NCBI GenBank assembly: GCA_044238145.1
Contig: JBIIDT010000034.1
Location: 1-31,196 of the forward strand
DNA: 31,196 bases
Source of the DNA: QWPN01 sp044238145
GTDB taxonomy: Bacteria; Planctomycetota; Planctomycetia; Pirellulales; UBA1268
Reading direction: 5' to 3'
Positions 14,431 to 22,495 of the stretch are shown here, piece after piece (the first letter of the stretch is position 1; every line of letters begins with the position of its first letter). Both the position numbers and the translations under genes were made by a program. The notes below the pieces were generated by a model. It saw nothing but the letters and a program-made list of their open reading frames with translations. It made no database searches and was not told where the DNA came from.

Positions 14431-16460
14431 GCGGCGTCACCCCGGGCGAGAGCACTGGCATGCAGCGGTCGATCGCCGGCCGCCTGCTCTTCTGGTTCCT
14501 CGTCATCGCGCTCATCCCATGCGCGATCCTCACGGCGATCACGGCCCGGATCGCGGCCACGGCCCTCGAGGCCTCGGTCCGCGATAATCTCGTGCAGATC
14601 GCGGCGGCCAAGGCGGGCGAGCTCGAGGCCTACGCCGGCGAGCGGGTGCGCGACGGCTCTGCGCTCGCCCGTGGGCCGACGTTCATCCGCGCCATGCGGG
14701 AGCTCGCCGCGGCTGCCGGAGCCGCCGAGGCCGGCGACCGCCGCGGTCGGCTCGCGGCCCTGGGAAAGGACTTCGACCAGTACTTCGGCTACGTCGCCAC
14801 GGCCTACGGCTACTCGCAGCTGCTGCTCATCGACCCGGATGGCCGGGTGGTGTACGCGCTCGACGACGCCGTCCCGCCGGACACGCGGCTCCTCGGCGGC
14901 GGCCTGGCCAGCTCGGAACTGGCGACCGGCTTCGACCGCTCGCGGACGCTGCTGCAGTCCGATCTCGGCGGCTTCCAGGCCTACGGCAAGGCCGCCCAGC
15001 CGCTGGCCTTCGTCACCTGCCCGGTGTTCGACGGCGGCAGGGTGATCGGCGTCCTGGCCCTCGGGCTCGGCCCGGAACGGGTGTGGCGGGTGCTCTCGGA
15101 CCTCACCGGACTGGGTGCCACCGGCGAGATCGTGGCCGGCCAGCTCGCCGGCAACTCCGTGCTCGTGACGACGCCGCTGCGACACGCGGCGGACGCCGCC
15201 TTCCGGATGCAGATCCCGCTCGGATCGACCCAGGCCCAGGCGACGCAGGTGGCCGCCACGGGCGACCGCGGCTACGGCACCGTCCGCGACTACCGCGGCG
15301 AGGACGTGGCGGCGGCCTGGTGCTACGCGCCGAGCTTCCGCTGGGGCCTGGTCGTCAAGCAGGACGCCCGCGAGGCCTTCGGCCTGGTGCGGTTCCAGCG
15401 GCTGGCGGTCATCGGGCTTTCGCTGGCCACGATCGTGGGCGTGACGCTGGCCGCGCTCGTCGTGGCCCGCACGATCTCCAACCCGATCCGCACCGCCGTG
15501 GCCGTGGCCCGGCAGGTGGCCGGGGGCGACCTGCGAGCCGACGTGGCCGCCACCAGCGACGACGAGACGGGCGCCCTGCTCGGGGCGATCCAGACGATGA
15601 CCAACGACCTCCGCGGGCTCATCGGCCGCATCCAGCGGTCGAGCGTGGCCCTGATCTCCACCGCGACGGCCATCCAGGCCACCGCCAGCGAGCAGCAGCA
15701 GGTGATCGCCGACTACGGCGCCTCGACGAGCGAGGCCGTGGCCGCCGTCAAGCAGATCTCGGTCACCAGCCAGGAGCTGCTGCGAACCATGACCGAAGTC
15801 AACGACATGGCAGGCCACACCGGCCGCATGGCCGCCGACGGCCGCGTCGGCCTCGGGGCGATGGACGGCACCATGCGGCAGCTCGCCGAGAGCACCTCGT
15901 CGTTCGGGTCCAAACTCGCGGTCATCAGCGAGCGGGCCGCCAACATCAACCTCGCCGTGACCACGATCACGAAGGTGGCCGACCAGACGAATCTGCTCTC
16001 CATCAACGCCGCGATCGAGGCGGAGAAGGCGGGCGAGTACGGGCTCGGATTCCTCGTGGTGGCCCGCGAGATCCGCCGCCTCGCCGACCAGACGGCCGTG
16101 GCGTCGCTCGACATCGAACGCATGGTCAAGGAGATGCAGTACAGCGTCTCCGCCGGCGTCATGGAGATGGACAAGTTCGCCGAGCAGGTCCGGGCCGGCG
16201 TCCGCGAGATCGCCGACGTGGGCACGAAGCTCGGTGACATCATCGCCGCCGTGCAGGGCATCTCCGGCCGGTTCGGTCAGGTCACCGAGGGCATGCGGGC
16301 CCAGTCGCAGGGGGCCGAGCAGATCCGCGAGGCGATGATCCGCCTGGCGGAGGGCGCCTCCCGCACGGCCTCGTCGCTCGACGACTTCAACAAGGCGACC
16401 ACCCACCTGCGGGAGGCCGTGGGCGACCTCAAGGAGGAAGTCTCCCGGTTCACGATCTGA
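14427..16460 (+). CDS. wspA: Methyl-accepting chemotaxis protein, WspA-like signalling domain with large periplasmic sensor
   Basis: A 677-aa chemoreceptor. The start is ATG 14427, with GGGGGAGG (14413-14420) six nt upstream and a 4-base overlap with the preceding stop; the frame stays open upstream only because of GC content. Order: TM1 (about 18-40), an ~285-residue periplasmic domain of probable double-Cache type (YSQLLLIDPDGRVVYALDD, later GVLALGLG), TM2 (about 326-349), HAMP (ISNPIRTAVAVARQVAGGD), then the cytoplasmic coiled coil. The tip (about 515-555) reads KVADQTNLLSINAAIEAEKA then REIRRLADQTAVASLDIE. The EAEKAGE and ADQTAVA wording matches WspA and related alternative-cellular-function receptors and differs from flagellar receptors (NAAVEAARAGE). 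P. aeruginosa WspA has a smaller four-helix sensor, so the input side differs. It presumably reports to the CheW/CheA products downstream. Confidence 0.92.
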   Translation: MSGVTPGESTGMQRSIAGRLLFWFLVIALIPCAILTAITARIAATALEASVRDNLVQIAAAKAGELEAYAGERVRDGSALARGPTFIRAMRELAAAAGAAEAGDRRGRLAALGKDFDQYFGYVATAYGYSQLLLIDPDGRVVYALDDAVPPDTRLLGGGLASSELATGFDRSRTLLQSDLGGFQAYGKAAQPLAFVTCPVFDGGRVIGVLALGLGPERVWRVLSDLTGLGATGEIVAGQLAGNSVLVTTPLRHAADAAFRMQIPLGSTQAQATQVAATGDRGYGTVRDYRGEDVAAAWCYAPSFRWGLVVKQDAREAFGLVRFQRLAVIGLSLATIVGVTLAALVVARTISNPIRTAVAVARQVAGGDLRADVAATSDDETGALLGAIQTMTNDLRGLIGRIQRSSVALISTATAIQATASEQQQVIADYGASTSEAVAAVKQISVTSQELLRTMTEVNDMAGHTGRMAADGRVGLGAMDGTMRQLAESTSSFGSKLAVISERAANINLAVTTITKVADQTNLLSINAAIEAEKAGEYGLGFLVVAREIRRLADQTAVASLDIERMVKEMQYSVSAGVMEMDKFAEQVRAGVREIADVGTKLGDIIAAVQGISGRFGQVTEGMRAQSQGAEQIREAMIRLAEGASRTASSLDDFNKATTHLREAVGDLKEEVSRFTI

Positions 16461-16480
16461 CCCGTGGAGCCCCGCCGGCC

Positions 16481-16951
16481 ATGCAGCTGCTGTCCTTCAC
16501 CATCGCCGGGGAACCGTACGCGATCGAGTCGCGCCGCGTGGTCGAAGTGTTGCCGCTCGTTCCCGCCCGGCCGATCCCGCTCACGCCGGCGTACGTCCGC
16601 GGCGTGTTCACGTATCGGGGCGCACTCGTGCCACTGGTCGATCTCGGCCGGCGGCTCGCCGACAACCCACCCACCGAGCGGCTCAGCACCCGCGTGATCG
16701 TGGTCGACTACCTGCCGCCGGGCGGCCGGCCGGGCCGCCTCGGCCTCGTCGCCGAGAACGTGATCTCGATCGTGGCCGCCGAGCGGGCGGAGACGTCGCT
16801 GCCGGCGCTGGAGCTGGAGGCGGCGCCGTTCCTCGGCCGCATCCTCCGCATCGACGGGCGGACCGTGCAGGTCGTGGACGTCGACCGGCTGCTGCCCGCC
16901 GAGCTCGCCGCGGGACTGTTTCCCACCTCGACGGCGGAGGCGGCGTCGTGA
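16481..16951 (+). CDS. wspB: CheW-type coupling protein (WspB position)
   Basis: A 156-aa single CheW domain that should couple the receptor to the CheA-type kinase in the cytoplasm. CheW landmarks are LLSFTIAGEPYAIESRRVVEV at the N-terminus, VRGVFTYRGALVPLVDLG in the middle (the conserved fold-G-x-V-P-V-D-L motif), and LGLVAENVISIV, then GRILRIDGRTVQVVDVDRLL at the end. It begins 20 bp after the receptor gene with GTGGAG about 11 nt before the ATG, and overlaps the CheR gene by 4 bases (GTGA). It holds the wspB position in the wsp gene order. A free-standing CheW of the flagellar type is excluded only by context. Confidence 0.9.
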   Translation: MQLLSFTIAGEPYAIESRRVVEVLPLVPARPIPLTPAYVRGVFTYRGALVPLVDLGRRLADNPPTERLSTRVIVVDYLPPGGRPGRLGLVAENVISIVAAERAETSLPALELEAAPFLGRILRIDGRTVQVVDVDRLLPAELAAGLFPTSTAEAAS

Positions 16952-18219
16952 GCGGCCGCACGCGGATCGATGACGCGGGAACTGGCGGCGGCGCCGCGGT
17001 GGAGGCGGTGCTGCGCGAGTGCATCGGCCTCGACGCGGCGACCATCGGACCGGCCGCCGTGGAGCGGGCGGCCCGGGGGCGGATGGCCGCGGCGGGCGAG
17101 CCCGACCTCCGCGCCTACGCCGCCCGGCTGCAGGCCGACCCGGACGAGCGGGAGCGGCTCGTCGAGGACGTGGTGGTGGGCGAGAGCTGGTTCTTTCGCG
17201 ACCGCCAGGTGTTCGACTTCGTGACCGACTTGGCCGTGATGCGGGCCGGCCTGCCGGGCCGCGGCCCGGTGCGGATCCTGTGCGCGCCCTGCGCCGGCGG
17301 CGAGGAACCCTACTCCGTGGCGATGGCGCTGCTCGACGCCGGGCTGGCGGCCGACCGGTTCACGATCGACGCCGTCGACGTCAGCCGGGTCGCCCTGGAG
17401 CGGGCGGCGCGGGGCCGCTACTCGGCCAACGCCTTCCGCAACGCCGACTGCTCCTTCCGCGACCGCTGGTTCGAGGCCGACGGCGGCCACGCCATTCTCG
17501 ACGCCGCGGTGAAGCGCTGCGTCTCCTTCACGCCGGCCAACCTCGTCGACGAGTCGTTCACGGCCGGCCGCGAGCCCTACGACATCGTCTTCTGCCGCAA
17601 CCTGCTGATCTATCTCACGCCCGACGCCCGACGCCGCGTCGAGGCCACGATCGATCGGCTGCTGGCCGGCGACGGCGTGCTCGTGCTCGGCGCGGCCGAG
17701 CCGCCGATCCTGAAGGGCGACTGGATTCCGGCCGGGGCGGCGTCGGTGTTCGCCCTCCGCCGCGGCGTGCGGCCCGCCGCCGGGGTGCCCTCCCGACCGG
17801 CCGTCACGCCGGCACGGCCGGCGCCGCCGCCACGCCGCCCGCCGCCCGTCGCCGCACCCGCCACGCCCCCGGCCTCGGAGGAGCCTCCCGCCGTTGGGCA
17901 GCTCGCCGACGTGCTCGCGGCGGCAGGCGCGCTGGCCAACGCCCGCCGGCACGCCGCGGCGCTCGAGCTCTGCGCGCGGGCCCGCGGGCAGCTGCCGCCC
18001 GCCCCGGAACTGTTCTTCCTCGAGGGCATGATCCACCAGGCCGCGGGCGATCTCGACCGGGCCGAGGGCTGCTTCCACAAGACGCTCTACCTTGACGCCG
18101 CCCACGACGAGGCCCTGCTCGCCCTGGCCCTCCTGGCCACGCAGCGGGGCGACGTCCGCATGGCCGAGACCTACCGGCAGTCCGCCGCACGGGTGCTCGG
18201 CCGCAAGGGGGCGCCATGA
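16948..18219 (+). CDS. wspC: CheR-type receptor methyltransferase with C-terminal TPR (WspC-like)
   Basis: A 423-aa S-adenosylmethionine-dependent methyltransferase predicted to methylate glutamates on the operon's receptor. GTG 16948 overlaps the previous stop. Residues ~15-250 are the CheR domain: GESWFFRDRQVF (79-90), the SAM-binding CAGGEEPYS (115-123), an acidic IDAVDVSRVALERA, and DIVFCRNLLIYL (about 212-223). A Pro/Ala-rich linker (about 275-315) leads to TPR helices (about 320-415), for example LEGMIHQAAGDLDRAEGCFH. CheR fused to TPR is the WspC layout and differs from flagellar CheR. The shared ATGA with the next gene indicates tight coupling. Confidence 0.92.
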   Translation: MSGRTRIDDAGTGGGAAVEAVLRECIGLDAATIGPAAVERAARGRMAAAGEPDLRAYAARLQADPDERERLVEDVVVGESWFFRDRQVFDFVTDLAVMRAGLPGRGPVRILCAPCAGGEEPYSVAMALLDAGLAADRFTIDAVDVSRVALERAARGRYSANAFRNADCSFRDRWFEADGGHAILDAAVKRCVSFTPANLVDESFTAGREPYDIVFCRNLLIYLTPDARRRVEATIDRLLAGDGVLVLGAAEPPILKGDWIPAGAASVFALRRGVRPAAGVPSRPAVTPARPAPPPRRPPPVAAPATPPASEEPPAVGQLADVLAAAGALANARRHAAALELCARARGQLPPAPELFFLEGMIHQAAGDLDRAEGCFHKTLYLDAAHDEALLALALLATQRGDVRMAETYRQSAARVLGRKGAP

Positions 18220-18935
18220 TCGACCAGCGACGCGAGGCGGCCATCGTGGCCCCGATGCCGGAATGCTGGCGGAAGATCGGCGTGGCCGGCGACCGCAGCT
18301 GCCCCGAGCTCGAGGCGGTGATCCACTGCCGCAACTGCCCGGTCCTGGCCGACGCGGCCCGGACGTTCTTCGACCGCGGCGCGCCCCCGGGCTACCTCGA
18401 CGAGTGGCGGGCGATCCTCGAGGAGCCGGCCGAGGAGGTCGCGGCCGACACGACGAGCGTGCTGGTCTTCCGCCTCGACGCCGAATGGCTCGCGCTGCCG
18501 ACCGCGGTGCTGGTCGAGGTGACACCCGTCCGCACGGTGCACCGACTGCCGCACCGCGGCACGGGCGTGCTCGCCGGCCTGGTCAACATCCGCGGCCAAT
18601 TGCAGCTCTGTGCCTCGCTTCACGGCCTCGTTGGCCTGGCGGGCGGTCCGGCACCGGTGCCGACCACCGCCGACGACGCGGGAGGCCGCTCGACCGCCCG
18701 GCTGCTCGTCGTGGAGCGGCCCGGCGGCGACGCGACCGACTCCTGGGTGCTCGGCGTCGACGAGGTCGCCGGCGTGCACCGCGTGACCAGGGGCATGCTG
18801 CGGGCGGTGCCATCGACCGTCGGCCACGCCGGCGGGCGGCTGTCGTCGGCGCTCTTCGAGTGGCAGGAGCGGACGGTCGCCCTGCTCGACGAGTCCCGGG
18901 TGTTCGAGGCGCTGCGGGAACGGGTGACGGGCTGA
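18216..18935 (+). CDS. wspD: CheW-type coupling protein with cysteine-rich N-terminal extension (WspD-like)
   Basis: A 239-aa protein. ATG 18216 overlaps the CheR stop by 4 bases. The first ~75 residues are an extension with four cysteines: C17 (CWRKIGVAGDRSC to C29), C38 and C41 (HCRNC). From about residue 85 a CheW domain follows: SVLVFRLDAEWLALPTAVLVE, AGLVNIRGQLQLCASL, WVLGVDEVAGVHRV and FEWQERTVALLDESRVF. The extension with CW..IG..GD.SCP and HCRNC is, as I recall it, a feature of WspD homologues. The cysteine spacing would suit a metal site or redox-sensitive thiols, which is unproven. Two different CheW proteins in one operon is the Wsp arrangement. Confidence 0.9.
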   Translation: MIDQRREAAIVAPMPECWRKIGVAGDRSCPELEAVIHCRNCPVLADAARTFFDRGAPPGYLDEWRAILEEPAEEVAADTTSVLVFRLDAEWLALPTAVLVEVTPVRTVHRLPHRGTGVLAGLVNIRGQLQLCASLHGLVGLAGGPAPVPTTADDAGGRSTARLLVVERPGGDATDSWVLGVDEVAGVHRVTRGMLRAVPSTVGHAGGRLSSALFEWQERTVALLDESRVFEALRERVTG

Positions 18936-18954
18936 CCGCCCGGAGGGACGAATC

Positions 18955-21264
18955 GTGGCCCAGGACCTGAGCGGATTTTCGATGCTGGAGCTCTTCCGGC
19001 TGGAGGCGGAAAGCCAGACCGCCGTGCTCTCCGCCGGCGTGCTCGCGATCGAAGACCTGGAGCGGTCGCCCGCCACGATCGAGGCGATGATGCGGGCCGC
19101 CCACTCGCTGAAAGGTGCCGCCCGGATCGTCGGCCTCGACGCGGCCGTGCGCGTGGCGCACGCGCTGGAGGACGTGTTCGTGGCCGCCGGCAAGGGACGG
19201 TTCCACGTCCGTCCCGAGCACGCCGACCTCCTGCTGGCGGCCATCGACTTTCTCGGATCGATCGCCAAGGCCGACGACGCGCTCGAGGCCGCCGGTCCCT
19301 GGGCACAGCGGGCCGACGAGCTCGTCGGCCGGCTCGCGGCCATGCTCGCCGGCGATGCCGGAGCCGTGGCCGGACCGGTTGCCGCGCCAGCGCCGGCGGC
19401 CACGGCCCGCCCGGAGCCCGCGCCAACCCCGGCGGAGCCCGCAGCCACCGCGCCGGCCCCCGAGCCCGAACCGGAACCGGCCCGTGCTCCGACCCGTGGC
19501 ATCGAGGGGGGCGATCGCGTGGTCCGCGTCTCCGCCGAGAGCCTGACGCGGCTGGTCGGCCTCGCGGGCGAGTCGCTGGTGGAGACGCGGCAGCTGCGGC
19601 CCTTCGTCGACGCCCTCCTGCAACTGCGGGCCGCGCAGGTCGACCTGGCCGACGCCATCGGCGGCTTCGACGAGAGGCTCAAGGCCGGCGACGTGGCGAT
19701 GCCGGCGTCGCTGGCGGCGCAACTGGGAACGATTCGCGACCGGGCCGACGCCTGCCTGGCGAGCCTCACCGGCCACGTCGAGGACTTCGAGAGTTTCGCC
19801 CGTCGCAACGAGGACCTCTCGAACCGGCTCCACCAGGAGGTGATCGTCAGCCGGATGCGGCCGCTGGCCGACGGCATCCGCGGCTTCCCGCGGCTCGTTC
19901 GCGACCTCGCCCGCACGCTCGGCAAGCAGGTCCGCTTCGAGGTCCGCGGCGAGCAGACCGGCGTCGACCGGGACATCCTCGACAAGCTCGAGGCCCCGCT
20001 CTCGCACCTCGTCCGCAACGCGGTCGACCACGGCCTGGAGACGCCGGCGGAACGGTCGGCCGCCGGCAAGCCCGAGACCGGCGAGATCCGCCTCGAGGCC
20101 CGCCACCGCGCTGGCATGCTCCAGATCACGCTCGCCGACGACGGCCGCGGCATCGACGTCGAGCGGCTGCGGACCCGGGCGATCGCCCGGGGGCTCGTGG
20201 CCAAGCAGGTCGCCGACCAGCTGACGGAACTGGAATGGCTCGAGTTCCTGTTCCTGCCCGGGTTTTCCACGAAGGACCAGGTCACGGAGATCTCGGGCCG
20301 CGGCGTCGGCCTCGACGTCGTGCAGAGCATGGTCAAGGCGGTCGGCGGCAGCGTCCGCGTGTCCACGCAGCCCGGCCGGCAGACGGTGTTCACGCTCCAG
20401 CTGCCGATCACGATGTCGGTGATCCGTGCGCTCCTGGTCGACGTGGGTGGCGAGCCCTACGCCTTCCCGCTGACCCGCATCGACCGCATCCTGTTCTGCC
20501 AGCACGCCGACATCCGCACCGTCGAGGGGCGGCAGTACTTCGACCGCGACGGGGTCTCGATCGGCCTCGTCTTCGCCTCCCAGATCCTGGAGACGGCCGC
20601 GGCGGGCACGCCCCCCGACCCGCTGCCGGTCGTCGTGATCAGCGACCGCGGGCAGCAGTTCGGCATGATCGTCGACGCCTTCCTCGGTGAGCGCGACCTC
20701 GAGGTCCGGCCGCTCGACCCACGGCTGGGCAAGGTGCAGGACGTGAACAGCGCCTCGCTGCTCGAGAACGGCGACCCCGTGCTGATCGTCGACGTCGAGG
20801 ACCTCGTGCGGTCGATCGACAACGTACTCATGGGACGGCGGCTGTCGCGGGTCGAGTTCGAGCGGCTGGCCGAGCAGGCCCGGCAGCGGAAGCGGATCCT
20901 CGTGGTCGACGACTCGATCACGGTCCGCGAGCTGGAGCGGCAGCTGCTCCAGGCCCGTGGGTTCGCGGTCGACGTGGCCGTCGACGGCATGGATGGCTGG
21001 AACGCGATCCGGGGAGGCCAGTACGACCTCGTGGTCACGGACGTCGACATGCCGCGGATGGACGGCATCGGCCTCGTGGGCCTGATCAAGGCCGACCCCG
21101 CCCGCCGCGACATCCCCATCGTCATCGTGTCGTACAAGGACCGCGAGGAGGACCGCCTCCGCGGCCTCAACGCGGGGGCGAACCGCTACCTGACGAAAAG
21201 CAGTTTCCACGACGAGACGTTCGTCGATACGATCATCGACCTGATCGGCGAGCCGGCCGGCTGA
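18955..21264 (+). CDS. wspE: CheA-type histidine kinase fused to a receiver domain (WspE-like)
   Basis: A 769-aa hybrid kinase. GTG 18955 has GGAGGGA about 7 nt upstream. Domains in order: HPt with the phosphorylatable His50 in AAHSLKGAARIVG; a Pro/Ala/Glu linker (about 135-185); dimerisation helices; an ATPase domain with N-box HLVRNAVDHGLE (about 350) and DDGRGID (about 395), and GFSTKDQVTEISGRGVGLDV; a CheW-like regulatory domain (about 485-620, TMSVIRALLVDVGGEPYAFPL); then a C-terminal receiver (about 646-765) with VVDDSITVRELER and the phospho-acceptor D696 in VVTDVDMPRMDG. The domain order is that of WspE. The fused receiver may be a phosphate sink or an output adaptor. No separate CheY or WspR gene is in the window. 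Confidence 0.93.
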   Translation: MAQDLSGFSMLELFRLEAESQTAVLSAGVLAIEDLERSPATIEAMMRAAHSLKGAARIVGLDAAVRVAHALEDVFVAAGKGRFHVRPEHADLLLAAIDFLGSIAKADDALEAAGPWAQRADELVGRLAAMLAGDAGAVAGPVAAPAPAATARPEPAPTPAEPAATAPAPEPEPEPARAPTRGIEGGDRVVRVSAESLTRLVGLAGESLVETRQLRPFVDALLQLRAAQVDLADAIGGFDERLKAGDVAMPASLAAQLGTIRDRADACLASLTGHVEDFESFARRNEDLSNRLHQEVIVSRMRPLADGIRGFPRLVRDLARTLGKQVRFEVRGEQTGVDRDILDKLEAPLSHLVRNAVDHGLETPAERSAAGKPETGEIRLEARHRAGMLQITLADDGRGIDVERLRTRAIARGLVAKQVADQLTELEWLEFLFLPGFSTKDQVTEISGRGVGLDVVQSMVKAVGGSVRVSTQPGRQTVFTLQLPITMSVIRALLVDVGGEPYAFPLTRIDRILFCQHADIRTVEGRQYFDRDGVSIGLVFASQILETAAAGTPPDPLPVVVISDRGQQFGMIVDAFLGERDLEVRPLDPRLGKVQDVNSASLLENGDPVLIVDVEDLVRSIDNVLMGRRLSRVEFERLAEQARQRKRILVVDDSITVRELERQLLQARGFAVDVAVDGMDGWNAIRGGQYDLVVTDVDMPRMDGIGLVGLIKADPARRDIPIVIVSYKDREEDRLRGLNAGANRYLTKSSFHDETFVDTIIDLIGEPAG

Positions 21265-21400
21265 CGTCGTCGGACGAGCAGGCGAGCGGATCGGCGTGAG
21301 GATGCGGAGCGCGGCGGACCCTCGCCAGCGAAGCAGCCCATGCCGTCCGTGAGCCGGGTTGGGCCATTCGCTTTCCGCTCCACGTGCGGGAGAGGTCGAC

Positions 21401-22405
21401 ATGAGGATCGGGATCGTCAACGACATGCGGGCCGCCTGCGAGGCGCTGCGCCGCGTCGTCGACAGCCTGCCGGACCACGAGGTCGCCTGGACCGCGGGCG
21501 ACGGCGTCGAGGCGGTGGCCCTGGCCAAGCGCGACCGCCCCGACCTGATCCTCATGGACCTGCTGATGCCGCACCTCGACGGGGCCCAGGCCACCCGGCA
21601 GATCATGGCCGCGGCGCCCTGCGCGATCCTCGTGGTCACCGCCACCGTCAGCGGCAACATCTCGCTCGTCTACGACGCCATGGGCTACGGCGCGCTCGAC
21701 GCGGTGGACACGCCGATGCTCGGCCCGGCCGGCGAGGTGAGTGGCGCGGGCGCGCTGGTGGAGAAGATCGGCGTCATCGCCAAGCTCGTCGGCCCGGCCG
21801 GCGAGAGCCGCCGGCGGCCGCGACCCGCCCCCGGCGCGGCGCCGGCCCGGCTCCTCGTGGTGGGCGCCTCGACCGGCGGCCCCAAGGCGATCGCCGAGCT
21901 GCTCCTCCCGCTGCCGCAGGACTGGAACGTGGCCACCGTGGTGGTGCAGCACGTCGACGTGGCCTTCGCGCAGGGCCTGGCCAAGTGGCTCGGCGACCGC
22001 ACCGGGAGAGTCGTCCGTGTGGCGGAGCACGGGCACCAGCCGCTGGCCGGCGACGTGCTCCTCGCCGGCACCAACGACCACCTCGTGCTCTCCAAGGCGC
22101 GGACGCTCGAGTACCGCGAGGAGCCGCGCGACGTCTTCTTCCGCCCCAGCGTCGACGTGTTCTTCCAGAGCGTGGCCGATCACTGGTCGCAGCCCGGCGC
22201 CGCGATCCTGCTCACCGGCATGGGCCGGGACGGCGCGAAGGGCCTGGCCACGCTCCGCGGCCGCGGCTGGCACACGATCGCGCAGGACGAGGCCTCGAGC
22301 GTGGTCTGGAGCATGCCCAAGGCGGCGATCGACGCGGGCGGTGCCTGCGAGGTGCTGCCGGTCGACCAGATGGCCCGCGTCCTCGCCGCCCGGCTGGGCG
22401 GGTAG
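21401..22405 (+). CDS. wspF: CheB-type receptor methylesterase/response regulator (WspF-like)
   Basis: A 334-aa protein. The start is ATG 21401 (MRIGIVNDMRAACEALRR), preceded by GGGAGAGG; the open frame reaches 14 codons further but without receiver character. Receiver domain: D53 in LILMDLLMPHLDG. Methylesterase domain: catalytic S157 in VVGASTGGPKAI, H184 in VVQHVDVAFA and D277 in LTGMGRDGAKG. The opening IVNDM and the MGYGALDAVDTP region resemble WspF closely. It should demethylate or deamidate the receptor and so reset signalling; loss of WspF activates Wsp output in Pseudomonas (known biology). It is separated from the kinase gene by 136 bp with no evident ORF, which could hold an internal promoter. 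Confidence 0.92.
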   Translation: MRIGIVNDMRAACEALRRVVDSLPDHEVAWTAGDGVEAVALAKRDRPDLILMDLLMPHLDGAQATRQIMAAAPCAILVVTATVSGNISLVYDAMGYGALDAVDTPMLGPAGEVSGAGALVEKIGVIAKLVGPAGESRRRPRPAPGAAPARLLVVGASTGGPKAIAELLLPLPQDWNVATVVVQHVDVAFAQGLAKWLGDRTGRVVRVAEHGHQPLAGDVLLAGTNDHLVLSKARTLEYREEPRDVFFRPSVDVFFQSVADHWSQPGAAILLTGMGRDGAKGLATLRGRGWHTIAQDEASSVVWSMPKAAIDAGGACEVLPVDQMARVLAARLGG

Positions 22406-22426
22406 CGACGCGGCCGGCACACCGGT

Positions 22427-22450
22427 CCCCCGGCTCGCGCCGGGGGCTTT
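22427..22450 (+). terminator. Probable intrinsic terminator after the chemosensory operon
   Basis: CCCCCGGC (22427-22434), loop TCGC, GCCGGGGG (22439-22446): a perfect 8-bp stem followed by CTTTA. It begins 21 bp after the wspF-like stop. The U-tract is short, so efficiency is uncertain. Confidence 0.6.
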
Positions 22451-22473
22451 ATGAAGCCATCCGTCGCATGAAG

Positions 22474-22494
22474 CCCCGGGCGCCAAGCCCGGGG
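22474..22494 (-). terminator. Probable terminator hairpin after the amidase gene
   Basis: CCCCGGGC (22474-22481), loop GCCAA, GCCCGGGG (22487-22494): a perfect 8-bp stem immediately downstream of the amidase stop when read on the minus strand. The bases that follow (CTTCATG) are only weakly U-rich. Together with 22427-22450 it separates the two convergent transcripts. Confidence 0.5.
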
Positions 22495-22495
22495 A

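Noticed and set aside
14079..16406. 775-codon minus-strand open frame across the binding protein and receptor
   Set aside because: Lies opposite a full chemoreceptor with recognisable HAMP and signalling regions; its own composition is shadow-like.
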